Both the position numbers and the translations under genes were made by a program. This document shows, piece by piece, positions 31,867 through 40,598 of a stretch of DNA of 64,000 bases. The notes beneath the pieces were generated by a model. That model was not told the DNA's origin. It saw only the letters and a list, made by a program, of their open reading frames with translations, and ran no database searches. Position 1 is the stretch's first letter; every line of letters begins with the position of its first letter. Origin of the DNA: JANMAT01 sp031359995 (GTDB lineage Bacteria > Actinomycetota > Acidimicrobiia > Acidimicrobiales > Ilumatobacteraceae); the NCBI GenBank assembly GCA_031359995.1, contig JANMAT010000208.1:23050-87049 (forward strand). Direction: 5' to 3'.

Positions 31867-33299
31867 TTGATGCGGACGAGGCGCAGCACGTCGGTGGCGC
31901 CGCCGCCCGACTGGTCGGGCGCACCGGCCAGCACGGCGACGAGCTCGCCCTGGGTGACGAGCCCGCCGGCGACGGCCGCTTCCACGGCGCACCACACCAT
32001 CTGGTCGGTCGACGCGTACTCCTCGACCTTCTGCGGCAGCACGCCCCACGACAGCGCCATGCGCCGCACGGTCTCGTCGCTCGGGCTCATGCCGATGAGG
32101 CGGGGCACCGGACGGAAGCGGGCCATGTTCAGCGCGGTGGCGCCGCTGCGGGTGCAGCAGATGATGGCGTCGGCCCCGGCGTCGGTGGCGGCGAGCCACG
32201 CCGCGTGCGTGAGCGCCTGGGTGATGCGGGCCGGGCCCGACGACATCTGGCCGCGCTGCACGCGCCCGAGCCGGGCCGCCCACTGCGGGTAGTTCGCCTG
32301 CTGCTCGGCCCGTTCGGCGATGCGGCTCATGGTCTCCACCACGAGCACAGGGTCGTGACCGATGGCGGTCTCGGCCGAGAGCATGACCGCGTCGGTGCCG
32401 TCGAACACGGCGTTGGCCACGTCGGACACCTCGGCGCGCGTCGGTGCGGGCGCCGTGATCATGCTCTCGAGCATCTGCGTGGCGGTGATGACGGGCACAC
32501 CGGCTTCCACGCAGGCCCGGATGATCTGCTTCTGCAGGTGGGGCACGTCTTCCAGCGGGCACTCGATGCCGAGATCGCCACGGGCCACCATGAGCGCGTC
32601 GGCGGTGGCGATGATGCGGTCCAGGTCGGCGATGGCCGGTGCGGTCTCGATCTTGGCCACCAGCGCCGGGCAGCCATCGCCGACGGCGGCGCGCACCACG
32701 TCGATGTCCTCGGCGGCGCGCACGAACGACACCGCGGCGAAGTCGACGCCGTGGGCGGCCATGACCTTCAGCAGGCGCAGGTCCTCGGCGGTGGGCGCCT
32801 TCAGGCGCAGCCGTTCGGCGGGGATGTGCACGCCCGGGCGACCCTGGGCCCGGCCGCCGCTCACCACCGCAGCCCGCACGCCGATGTCATCGACCGACTC
32901 GACCCGCAAGGTGATGGCACCGTCGCCGAGTATCACGGTGTCGCCGGCTCGCAGGTCGTCGCACAGCGACGGGTAGTCGACGCTGATGAAGTCGGCCCGG
33001 CACGGCTCCAGCCCCGGCGACAGGCGTATCACGGAGCCCTCGGCCAGGAACGCACCCCCCTCGGGGAAGATGCCCGAGCGCACCTTGGGTCCGGGCAGGT
33101 CGGCCAGCACCGCCACGTGGCGGCCCACCCGCGCCGCCGACGCCCGCACCGAGGCGAGCCGTTCGATGTGCTCGTCCACCGTCGAGTGCGACAGGTTCAG
33201 GCGCACGACATCGACGCCGGCGATGAGCAACCGGTCGAGCTGGTCGGGCTCCGACGACGCGGGGCCGAGGGTGGCGACGATCTTGGTCCTACGGGCCAT
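31863..33299 (-). CDS. pyk: Pyruvate kinase
   Basis: Last step of glycolysis, converting phosphoenolpyruvate and ADP to pyruvate and ATP. It has 478 aa from the ATG at 33299 (MARRTKIVATLGPAS). It shows VVRLNLSHS, LADLPGPKVRSG, the catalytic Lys in ALVAKIETAPAI, the magnesium site MVARGDLGIE, ITATQMLESM, and the allosteric C-terminal domain. RLNLSHS replaces the usual RLNFSHG. A GTG 15 codons upstream is possible but adds residues not found in the family. It is divergent from the phosphatase gene, with 21 bp between starts. Confidence 0.96.
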   Translation of the reverse strand: MARRTKIVATLGPASSEPDQLDRLLIAGVDVVRLNLSHSTVDEHIERLASVRASAARVGRHVAVLADLPGPKVRSGIFPEGGAFLAEGSVIRLSPGLEPCRADFISVDYPSLCDDLRAGDTVILGDGAITLRVESVDDIGVRAAVVSGGRAQGRPGVHIPAERLRLKAPTAEDLRLLKVMAAHGVDFAAVSFVRAAEDIDVVRAAVGDGCPALVAKIETAPAIADLDRIIATADALMVARGDLGIECPLEDVPHLQKQIIRACVEAGVPVITATQMLESMITAPAPTRAEVSDVANAVFDGTDAVMLSAETAIGHDPVLVVETMSRIAERAEQQANYPQWAARLGRVQRGQMSSGPARITQALTHAAWLAATDAGADAIICCTRSGATALNMARFRPVPRLIGMSPSDETVRRMALSWGVLPQKVEEYASTDQMVWCAVEAAVAGGLVTQGELVAVLAGAPDQSGGGATDVLRLVRIK

Positions 33300-33305
33300 G
33301 GCCCC

Positions 33306-33311
33306 TACTCT
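33306..33311 (+). promoter_or_regulatory. Leaderless -10 box of the histidine phosphatase gene
   Basis: TACTCT lies 9 nt before the ATG at 33321, within the 21-bp gap to pyk. Confidence 0.45.
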
Positions 33312-33320
33312 CGCAAACTC

Positions 33321-33938
33321 ATGGAGCTCTTGCTCGTGAGACACGCCCTACCGGTCAAGCGCGTCGCGGTGGACGGTCCGGCCGACCCGGTCCTGTCGGA
33401 AGCCGGGCATGCTCAGGCCCGCCATCTGGCGGAGTACCTGCGTCCTGAGCGGTTGGATGCTATCTACGCAAGTCCTCTGAACCGCGCGATCCAGACCGCG
33501 ACACCGGTGAGCGAGGTGGCCGGCATCGGCGTGCTCGTGGAGCCCGGCGTGTCCGAGTACGACCGAAACAGCGACACCTACATCCCGGTCGAGGAGCTCA
33601 AGGCCACCAACGATCCGCGCTGGCAGGCCATGCTCGCCGGCCGGCGCGAGCCGGGCGACGAGACACCCGAGCAGTTCGACACCCGGGTCATCGACAGCAT
33701 CGAAGCCCTCATCGGTGCCCACACCGGCCAGAAGATCGCGGTCGTGTGCCACGGTGGTGTGATCAACGCCTACCTGGCCCGAGTGCTCGGGATCGGCAGC
33801 ACCGCCGGCTTCTTCTACCCGAACTACACGAGCATCCACCGCGTCATCGCGGCCCGCTCGGGCGAGCGCACGATCTCGACCATCAACGAGACGGCCCACC
33901 TGCGGGGCACGGGCCTCCCCGTCGGGCTGCACGCCTGA
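33321..33938 (+). CDS. Histidine phosphatase (phosphoglycerate-mutase-like)
   Basis: A 205-aa histidine phosphatase superfamily member. LLVRHALPV carries the catalytic RH (the usual RHG/RHA motif, residues 6-9), IYASPLNRAIQTA the phosphate-pocket Arg, and VVCHGGVINAYLA the second catalytic His. The C terminus is family-typical (HLRGTGLP). It could be a cofactor-dependent mutase or a broad phosphatase; the superfamily cannot be resolved further from sequence alone. It is divergent from pyk and upstream of an aminopeptidase. Confidence 0.9.
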   Translation: MELLLVRHALPVKRVAVDGPADPVLSEAGHAQARHLAEYLRPERLDAIYASPLNRAIQTATPVSEVAGIGVLVEPGVSEYDRNSDTYIPVEELKATNDPRWQAMLAGRREPGDETPEQFDTRVIDSIEALIGAHTGQKIAVVCHGGVINAYLARVLGIGSTAGFFYPNYTSIHRVIAARSGERTISTINETAHLRGTGLPVGLHA

Positions 33939-34000
33939 GGGCCGCGGCCCGGGAGCGCTCGATGCGGGCGCCGGGGCCGGCCGGCCACCAGACTGGGCCC

Positions 34001-35263
34001 ATGGCCTCCTTCGAGCTGTCGTCGCTGTTCGAGTTCCTCGCGGGCTCCCCCTCGCCGTATCACGCAGTGGCCACGGCCGCCGCCCGGCTCGATGCCGCCG
34101 GCTTCTCGGCCATCGACGAGACCGAAGCGTGGACCGAGCTGCCCGAGCTGGGCTACACGACCCGCGGCGGCGCCCTCATCGCCTGGCACCGACCCGACGG
34201 CCTGCCCGCCCACGCGCCGCTGCGCATCATCGGGGCCCACACCGACTCGCCGAACCTGCGCATCAAGCCCCACCCCGACACGGGCAACGCCGGTTGGCGC
34301 CAGCTCGCGGTCGAGATCTACGGCGGCGCGCTGTCGAACTCGTGGCTCGATCGCGACCTGGGCCTGTCGGGGCGCATCGTGCTGGCCGACGGCACGGTGC
34401 GCCTGGTGCGGGCCGACCGGCCGCTCGCCCGGGTCGCCCAGCTCGCCATCCACCTCGACCGCGATGTCAACGAGCGCGGCCTCGTGCTCGACAAGCAGGT
34501 GCACCTCACCCCGATCTGGGGGCTCGGCCAGGTGCGGGCCGGACACTTCGGCAACTGGCTGGCCGGCCTGGCCGGTGTGGCCGACGCCGAGATCGCCGCC
34601 TGGAACCTGATGTTCCACGACCTGACACCCCCGAGCCGGCTCGGTGTCGACGGCGAGCTCGTCGCCTCGGCCCGACTCGACAACCTCTGCTCGTGCTGGT
34701 GCGCCATCGAGGCGCTCACCAACGCGCCGGCCGGCGAGGCGATCCACGTCGTCGCCCTGTTCGATCACGAGGAGGTCGGCTCCGGCTCCACCACCGGTGC
34801 CGGCGGCGCGTTGCTGGAGCACGTGCTCACCCGACTGGCCGGCGCCGCCGGCGCCACCGCCGACGACTGGGCCCGTTCCATGGCGACCTCGGTGTGCCTG
34901 TCGTCCGACATGGCCCACGCCGTGCACCCGAACTACCCCGAGCGCCACGAGCCCGAGCACCGGCCGCTGCCCAACGCCGGCCCCGTGCTGAAGGTCAACA
35001 GCAACCAGCGCTACGCGACCGACGCGGTGACCGCCACGGTGTTCACGCAGGCGTGCGAGCAGGCCAACGTGCCGTGGCAGGTGTTCGTGTCACGCAACAA
35101 CATGCCGTGCGGTTCCACCATCGGCCCGGTGACCGCCACCCGGCTCGGCATCCCCACCGTCGACGTGGGCTGCGCCCAGCTGTCGATGCACTCGGCCCGC
35201 GAGCTGTGCGGGGCCCAGGACCCGGCCTTCATGGCGCGGGCCATGGTCGCCTTCCTGCGCTGA
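34001..35263 (+). CDS. M18 family aminopeptidase
   Basis: Dinuclear zinc aminopeptidase of the aspartyl aminopeptidase (ApeB/DNPEP) family, 420 aa. Metal ligands and motifs are GAHTDSPNLR (His, first zinc), ASARLDNLCSC (bridging Asp), FDHEEVGSGS (Glu/Glu), SSDMAHAVHPN (Asp) and the C-terminal MHSARELCGAQD (His). The ATG at 34001 gives the family start; the longer frame from 33746 runs over the phosphatase gene. It is cytosolic, with a role in peptide turnover, and a natural downstream partner of proteasomal degradation. Confidence 0.95.
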   Translation: MASFELSSLFEFLAGSPSPYHAVATAAARLDAAGFSAIDETEAWTELPELGYTTRGGALIAWHRPDGLPAHAPLRIIGAHTDSPNLRIKPHPDTGNAGWRQLAVEIYGGALSNSWLDRDLGLSGRIVLADGTVRLVRADRPLARVAQLAIHLDRDVNERGLVLDKQVHLTPIWGLGQVRAGHFGNWLAGLAGVADAEIAAWNLMFHDLTPPSRLGVDGELVASARLDNLCSCWCAIEALTNAPAGEAIHVVALFDHEEVGSGSTTGAGGALLEHVLTRLAGAAGATADDWARSMATSVCLSSDMAHAVHPNYPERHEPEHRPLPNAGPVLKVNSNQRYATDAVTATVFTQACEQANVPWQVFVSRNNMPCGSTIGPVTATRLGIPTVDVGCAQLSMHSARELCGAQDPAFMARAMVAFLR

Positions 35264-35286
35264 ACCCCTGCTCGCCGACGGGGCGG

Positions 35287-36552
35287 TCAGGCCGTCTCGT
35301 TCGTCGCTTCCCGGCGGCCGGCCAGCACCAGGCCGACGCCGAGCACCAGCAGCAGCGCACCCACGGTCAGGGCGCCGCCCTGCTCCGAGGCGCCCGTTCG
35401 GGGCAGGGTCACCGGGATGGTCGTGTTCACGAGCACCTGCGGACCGGTCGTCGACGTCGTCGGATCGGTCGTGGTGGTGTTGCCCGGCGGGGTCGTCGGG
35501 GTCGTCGGGGACGTGGTGGTGTCGACCACGGCCAGGAACTGGGCGGTGGCCGCCGCGGTCGCGCCGGGCGCGCCCGGGATGATCTCGGTGGTCAACATGC
35601 CCTGGCATCCGCCGTTGTTGGTGGGTCGCTGCCACAGCTCGAGCGTGCTGACCGACTGGGCGGCGATCGAGGCCGACAGGCTGCCGGCGCCGCCGCTGTT
35701 GCGGGTGGCGCACAGGTTCACCGACACGCCGGCGTTCGGGTTGGCGATGGCGAGCTCACCGGCGGTCAGGCTGACGCCGGCCTGCGGCGTGCACAGGGCC
35801 ACGCTGTCGAGGCCCGCGACCGTGATGGCCAGCGGCGAGATGTTGGCGGTGACCGTGAACGTCACCGGACTGCCAGGTGCCACGTCGGTGGCCGGCGACG
35901 CCGTCATGGCGACGGTCGGGTTGAGGTTCAGGGTGGGGTCGATGGCCGGCCAGTTCGGGCAGTTGAGCGCCGTCGCCGCCTGGTAGGCCGGCGCCGGCGA
36001 GTTGGCCGGCAGGTGCCCGGTGACGCACCACACGAGGCGCTGCCGCCCGGCGCGGGTGTTCGTGGTGGCGTTGCTGGCCGCCGGCGTGGGGTTGTCGATG
36101 ATCCACGCCAGGCGGGCCTTGTCGAGGGTGGTCAGTGCGTTGGCCGCCGTGTTGTCCTGCACGAACGGGGCGTTGCCGCACACGTTCTTGGGCTCCTCGG
36201 TGCAGTACAGCCAGGTGTAGCTGAGCGTGCCGCCGGTGAGGCGTTGCACGCCGCACACGGGCGCCGACATGGCCGAGTCGAGCGAGCCGGGTGTGAAGGT
36301 CGCCCCGTTGTAGAAGCCGTCGCTCTGGCGACCCTTCAGGTCGTGCACGGGGATCATGTTCCCGGGCGTCAGGAGCGCGTCGTCGAGCGTGACGTTGATC
36401 GTCGCGGTGTCGGTGGCGCCGGTCGAGGTCGGGCAGCCGCCGATCGTGACCGGGGCGGCGGCAGCGGGTACGGCCGACACGACCAGGCCCAGACCGAGGG
36501 ATCCGCACAGCCCGGCTGCCGCCAGGAGTGCTCTCGCTCGCGTGATCTTCAT
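35287..36552 (-). CDS. LPXTG surface protein with probable thioester adhesin domain
   Basis: A 421-aa secreted, wall-anchored protein. Residues 1-32 are a signal peptide (basic start, Leu/Ala core, AAAA cleavage region). Residues about 100-185 resemble the thioester domain of Gram-positive adhesins (PF08341-like): WLYCTEEP with Cys117, ARLAWIIDNPTP, and RQRLVWCVTGH with Gln171, the candidate Cys-Gln thioester pair. Residues 215-340 are a beta-sandwich-like region, 345-370 a Thr/Pro stalk, LPRTG at 383-387 the sortase motif, then a membrane helix and RRE tail. The ATG at 36552 has a strong ribosome site (GGAAGAGGAG). No sortase gene is in the window. Confidence 0.85.
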   Translation of the reverse strand: MKITRARALLAAAGLCGSLGLGLVVSAVPAAAAPVTIGGCPTSTGATDTATINVTLDDALLTPGNMIPVHDLKGRQSDGFYNGATFTPGSLDSAMSAPVCGVQRLTGGTLSYTWLYCTEEPKNVCGNAPFVQDNTAANALTTLDKARLAWIIDNPTPAASNATTNTRAGRQRLVWCVTGHLPANSPAPAYQAATALNCPNWPAIDPTLNLNPTVAMTASPATDVAPGSPVTFTVTANISPLAITVAGLDSVALCTPQAGVSLTAGELAIANPNAGVSVNLCATRNSGGAGSLSASIAAQSVSTLELWQRPTNNGGCQGMLTTEIIPGAPGATAAATAQFLAVVDTTTSPTTPTTPPGNTTTTDPTTSTTGPQVLVNTTIPVTLPRTGASEQGGALTVGALLLVLGVGLVLAGRREATNETA

Positions 36553-36611
36553 ATGCTCATCTCCTCTTCCCACCGCCGGGGCGGTCTGACCTGACGCCGC
36601 CCGTCGCAGCA

Positions 36612-36617
36612 ACGGTA
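36612..36617 (-). promoter_or_regulatory. Possible -10 box of the LPXTG protein gene
   Basis: TACCGT on the minus strand, 59 nt before the ATG at 36552, giving a leader of about 50 nt that ends in the strong ribosome site. The gap 36553-36743 holds no gene. Confidence 0.35.
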
Positions 36618-36743
36618 TGTCGGTCTTCGAGCTTCGGTCAGCACTGATGGTGACTCGCACCGTGACGTAAGAACGCTCTATGTGGTTGTTGGAACACATG
36701 GCGAGACGACATCACGACGAACTCGCCCTCGCGACCGTAGCGG

Positions 36744-37928
36744 TCACGTGGTGTAGTCGGCGTTGATCCTCACGTACCCGTCGGTCAGGTCGCAGCCCCA
36801 CACGGCCCACGACCCCTCCGCGACCCCGAGGGACACGTGGATGCGGACATCGTCGCCCCGCATGTACTCCGACAGGCGCGCCAGCCCGGCATCATCGACC
36901 GGCCGCGGGTAGACCTCCTGGTCGCCGAAGCGGATCACGACCCGCTCGCTGTCGATGTCGGTGTCGTCGCTGCACTTGCCCACGGCCATGGCGACCCGAC
37001 CCCAGTTGGGGTCGGCGCCGTGCACCGCCGTCTTGACGAGCGGCGAGTTCACGATCGCCTTCGCCACGCGCTTGGCCTGCGCATCGTCACGAGCCTGGTC
37101 CACGCACACCTCGAGCAACGTGGTGGCCCCTTCGCCATCGCGGCCCACCATCTTCGTCAAGGTGAGGGCCACGTCGTGCAGCGCGGCCTCGAAGGCGTCC
37201 AGGTCGACCGGGCCGGCGGCCCCCGAGGCCAGCACCGCCGCCGTGTCAGAGGTGGAGGTGTCGGTGTCGACCGACACCGAGTTGAACGTCCGGTCGATCA
37301 CGCGTCGGAAGATGCGATCGAGGTCGGCGGCACCGACGGCGGCGTCGGTGAACAGGAGCGTGATCAGCGTGGCCATGTCGGGCTCGATCATCCCGACGCC
37401 CTTGGCGATGCCCACGACCCGGGCTGACGACCCCGCCACCGTGGCCGTGGCCAGCTTGGGGTGGGTGTCGGTGGTCATGATGCCGGCGGCCGCCGCCAGC
37501 GCGTCGCGACCCTCGGGCAACGGCAGCGCGGTCAGGAACGTGCGCACCCGGTCCATCGGGTACTGGCGGCCGATCACGCCGGTGGACGCGATGAGCAGCT
37601 CCGCGGGCGCGCAGTCGAGACGGTCGGCCACCGCGGCGAGCACCTCGCGGGCGTTGGCCATGCCCTCGGCGCCGGTGGCCACGTTGGCGTTCTTGGAGAT
37701 GACCACGCAGCCCCGCAGCCGACCGGCGGCCACGTTGGCGCGCGACAGCTCGACGCTGCACCCGGCGAAGCGGCTCCTGGTGAACATCGCCGCGGCGGGC
37801 ACCACGGCGTCGGCGGCGATCACGACGAAATCGTCGGTCGTGTCCTTGATGCCGATGTTGGCCACCAGCGAGCGGAACCCCTGCGGCAGATCGGCCGGTG
37901 TGATCACGGGCGTCTTCGCCGCGCTCAC
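36744..37928 (-). CDS. argJ: Bifunctional ornithine acetyltransferase / N-acetylglutamate synthase ArgJ
   Basis: Recycles the acetyl group in arginine biosynthesis, 394 aa. ArgJ is made as a precursor that cleaves itself before a Thr; the site is in MIEPDMATLITLLF (Ala-Thr-Leu, about residue 190), giving alpha and beta chains. Other matching segments are FTRSRFAGCSVELSR, TGVIGRQYP and the C-terminal EYMRGDDVRI. The start is a GTG overlapping the plsC stop by 4 nt. It is the last gene of the scp-aro operon; other arg genes are not in the window. Confidence 0.95.
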   Translation of the reverse strand: MSAAKTPVITPADLPQGFRSLVANIGIKDTTDDFVVIAADAVVPAAAMFTRSRFAGCSVELSRANVAAGRLRGCVVISKNANVATGAEGMANAREVLAAVADRLDCAPAELLIASTGVIGRQYPMDRVRTFLTALPLPEGRDALAAAAGIMTTDTHPKLATATVAGSSARVVGIAKGVGMIEPDMATLITLLFTDAAVGAADLDRIFRRVIDRTFNSVSVDTDTSTSDTAAVLASGAAGPVDLDAFEAALHDVALTLTKMVGRDGEGATTLLEVCVDQARDDAQAKRVAKAIVNSPLVKTAVHGADPNWGRVAMAVGKCSDDTDIDSERVVIRFGDQEVYPRPVDDAGLARLSEYMRGDDVRIHVSLGVAEGSWAVWGCDLTDGYVRINADYTT

Positions 37929-38602
37929 GCGCCCGCCCTCACCTGGGCGGCGTCGAACAGACGCTGGAGCGACTCGGACAGCTCGGCGGTCACCGCGGCG
38001 CGGGCCGAGCGCGTGACCCGGCCCGACTCGGACGGCGGCGCAGTGATGGGCGCACCGATGACCACGTGCACCTTCTTCGGATGGATGAACTTCGCACCCT
38101 TGGGCATGACCCCTTCGGAGCCACCGATGCCGACGGGCACGATGGGCACCCCGGCCCGCAGGGCGATGTAGGCGGCGCCATCCTTGAGCGGCTGCACCAC
38201 GGGGCCGGCCTTGCGCTCGCCCTCGGGGAAGAGCACGAGCGGCTCGCCACCCCGCAGGATCTCGATGCAGCGGTCGAGCGCCTGACGATCGGCGATGTCA
38301 CGGCTCACCGGGAAGCCGCCGAGCGCCGAGAGCAGCCACGCGAACGCCGGCTTCTTCCACAGCGAGTCCTTGCCCATGTAGCGCAGACGCCGCCTGGTGG
38401 CCACCGCGGCGATGGGTGTGTCCATGTTCGAGCGGTGCACCGGCGCCAGGATGAACGCGCCCGAGGTGGGCACGTGCTCCAGGCCCTCGACGGTCATGCG
38501 CAGCCACAACCGGCAGAAGCCAACGCACAGGGTGCGGCCCAGCCAGTAGAAGGCGAACGACGCCCGAGTGGCGCTGGCCAGCTTGGTGTCGACCTTGGTC
38601 AT
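37925..38602 (-). CDS. plsC: 1-acyl-glycerol-3-phosphate acyltransferase-like protein
   Basis: Membrane-associated PlsC-type acyltransferase of 225 aa that makes phosphatidic acid from lysophosphatidic acid. It has the catalytic HX4D motif as HRSNMD (about residue 57), FPEGER for glycerol-phosphate binding, and VPIVPVGIGGSE. A hydrophobic N-terminal segment (about 15-35) could anchor it. The ATG overlaps the cmk stop by one base (TGATG), and its stop overlaps argJ. cmk-plsC adjacency is widespread in bacteria. Confidence 0.92.
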   Translation of the reverse strand: MTKVDTKLASATRASFAFYWLGRTLCVGFCRLWLRMTVEGLEHVPTSGAFILAPVHRSNMDTPIAAVATRRRLRYMGKDSLWKKPAFAWLLSALGGFPVSRDIADRQALDRCIEILRGGEPLVLFPEGERKAGPVVQPLKDGAAYIALRAGVPIVPVGIGGSEGVMPKGAKFIHPKKVHVVIGAPITAPPSESGRVTRSARAAVTAELSESLQRLFDAAQVRAGA

Positions 38603-39279
38603 CAGCCCTCCCGTACGTCCAACAGCCGGACGATCTCGTCCACGATGGCCTCCACCGACCGGTCGCTCGTGTCGACCACCACCGCGTCGGCCGCCTCGGC
38701 GAGGGGCGCGTGGCTGCGGCTGCGGTCCAGATGGTCGCGCGCGGCGATGGCGGCGGCGACCTCGGCGAGCTGCTGAGCGTCGGCACCCTGCTCCTGGTGG
38801 CGCCGGGCGGCGCGCACCTCGGGCGAGGCGGTGAGGTAGAGCTTCAGGCGGGCATCGGGGAACACGACGGTGCCGATGTCGCGCCCCTCGATCACCCCGC
38901 CGCCCCGGGCCAGGGCCCACGCCCGCTGCTGGTCACGCAGTTCGTCACGCACGGCCGGGTTCGCCGCCACCGCGCTCACCGCCTGGGCGACCTCGGGCGT
39001 ACGGATGTCAGTGGTGACGTCGTCGCCGTCGAGCAGCACGCGCTCACCGATCTCCATGGACACCGAGGTGGCCAGGGCGGCAACGGCCTCGGCGTGGGCC
39101 GGGTCGACGGCGCGGCGCAACGCGGCGACGGTCACGGCCCGGTACATGGCGCCCGTATCGAGGTACGTGAGCCCCAGACGGCGGGCCAGCGCCTTGGCCA
39201 CCGTGGACTTGCCCGCACCGGCGGGGCCGTCGATGGCGATGACGCGCAGGTGGGCGAGGGCGTCCATCGAAGAGGTCAC
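38602..39279 (-). CDS. cmk: Cytidylate kinase
   Basis: Phosphorylates CMP/dCMP, 225 aa. P-loop GPAGAGKST at about residues 18-26, YLDTGAMYR, the CMP-binding EGRDIGTVVFPDA, and the lid Arg-rich segment ARDHLDRSRSHAPL. The start is a GTG at 39279 overlapping the aroA stop (GTGA); the ATG four codons later is an alternative. The longer frame to 39711 is the aroA shadow. Confidence 0.95.
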   Translation of the reverse strand: MTSSMDALAHLRVIAIDGPAGAGKSTVAKALARRLGLTYLDTGAMYRAVTVAALRRAVDPAHAEAVAALATSVSMEIGERVLLDGDDVTTDIRTPEVAQAVSAVAANPAVRDELRDQQRAWALARGGGVIEGRDIGTVVFPDARLKLYLTASPEVRAARRHQEQGADAQQLAEVAAAIAARDHLDRSRSHAPLAEAADAVVVDTSDRSVEAIVDEIVRLLDVREG

Positions 39280-40598
39280 GCTAGTTGGCTCCGGAGGTGG
39301 TCGAGGGCGTCCCAGTAGCCCGGGAAGGTCTTGGCCACGCAACCCGGGTCGCTGATGGCCACGCCGGGCACGCGCAGACCGACGAGGGCGAAGCTCATGG
39401 CCATGCGATGGTCGTCGTAGGTGTGCACCACCGCGCCGCGCGGCGTGGAGGGGCGCACGACGAAGCCGTCGTCCTCCTCCTCGGCGTCCACCCCGAGCCG
39501 GCGCAGCTCGGCGACCGCGGCGGCGATGCGATCGGTCTCCTTGGCCCGGATGAAGCCGATGCCCGTGGCCCGCACCGGCTCGCGGGCGAAGGCGGCCACC
39601 GCGGCCAGCGTGGGCGCGGTGTCGCTCAGATCGGCCAGGTTGACCTCGACGCCACCCAGCTCGCCGGTACCGATCACCTCGGTGGCGTCGGAGCCCATGT
39701 TCACCGTGCACCCCATGCGTTCCAGCACGTCGACGAAGGCCAGGTCGCCCTGCACCGTGTTGCGCCCGAGCCCCTCCACCACGACGCGGCCACCACAGAT
39801 CGCGGCGGCGGCGAAGAAGTACGACGCGGCCGACGCGTCGGGTTCGATGGCCACGTCACGGCCCACGTAGCGACCAGCGCGCACCACGTAGGTACGTTCG
39901 CCCTCGCGCTGCACGTGCCCACCGAACTCGGCCATCACCGCCATGGTGAGATCCAGGTACGGCTCCGACACCGCGGCGGTGGTGAGCCGCACACGCAGCC
40001 CACCGGGCAGCACCGGCCCGACCATCAGCAGGCCCGACACGAACTGGCTCGACACGTCGGCGGCCAAGGAGACCTCGCCGCCGGTGAGGGGGCCCTGGAT
40101 CTGGACGGGGAGGTGCTCGGGCGAGTCGCCGACGGGGATCACCGTGGCTCCGAGCGCCCGGAGCGCGTCGAAGCCCGGGCCCATCGGTCGCGTGCGCAGC
40201 TGAGGGGCGCCGTCGAGCACGTAGCGGCGCCCGTCGAGCGCGCACCACGGGGCGAGGAAGCGCGCCGTGGTGCCCGACTGGCGGGCGTCGAGCCGGCACA
40301 GCTCATCGCCCGCCTCGGCGCTGCGCACGGGCTGGCCGTACACGTCGATGGTGGTGCCGTCGTCGTGGACCTCGATCTCGCAACCGGCCCGCCGCAGCGC
40401 GTGGATCATGGCCTCGGTGTCGTCCGACAGCAGGACGCCCGTCAGACGGGACCCACCCGCGGCCATGGCCGCCACCGGCAGGGCCCGGTTGGTCGCGCTC
40501 TTCGAGCCGGGGACCACGACGCGGGCGTCGAGTCGACCGGCCAGCGGCTCGATGGGCAGCGGGTCCGGTCGGGCCGCGGGAACGGGTGCCGGGCTCAA
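39276..40598 (-). CDS. aroA: 3-phosphoshikimate 1-carboxyvinyltransferase (EPSP synthase)
   Basis: Sixth step of the shikimate pathway, 440 aa. Signatures are GSKSATNRALPVAAMA near residue 30, LDARQSGTTARFLAP, DASAASYFFAAAA (second fold), RAKETDRIAA and DDHRMAMSFAL. RQSGTTARF has Ser-Gly-Thr in place of the common Asn-Ala-Gly-Thr-Ala, so the loop differs from classical class I enzymes. The start is a TTG at 40598 overlapping the tyrA stop (TTGA), an unusual start codon supported by the coupling pattern. Confidence 0.95.
   Translation of the reverse strand: MSPAPVPAARPDPLPIEPLAGRLDARVVVPGSKSATNRALPVAAMAAGGSRLTGVLLSDDTEAMIHALRRAGCEIEVHDDGTTIDVYGQPVRSAEAGDELCRLDARQSGTTARFLAPWCALDGRRYVLDGAPQLRTRPMGPGFDALRALGATVIPVGDSPEHLPVQIQGPLTGGEVSLAADVSSQFVSGLLMVGPVLPGGLRVRLTTAAVSEPYLDLTMAVMAEFGGHVQREGERTYVVRAGRYVGRDVAIEPDASAASYFFAAAAICGGRVVVEGLGRNTVQGDLAFVDVLERMGCTVNMGSDATEVIGTGELGGVEVNLADLSDTAPTLAAVAAFAREPVRATGIGFIRAKETDRIAAAVAELRRLGVDAEEEDDGFVVRPSTPRGAVVHTYDDHRMAMSFALVGLRVPGVAISDPGCVAKTFPGYWDALDHLRSQLA

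Noticed and set aside
34129..36594. Plus-strand frame of 821 codons across the aminopeptidase and LPXTG genes
   Set aside because: Arg/Pro-rich noise overlapping two real genes in other frames.
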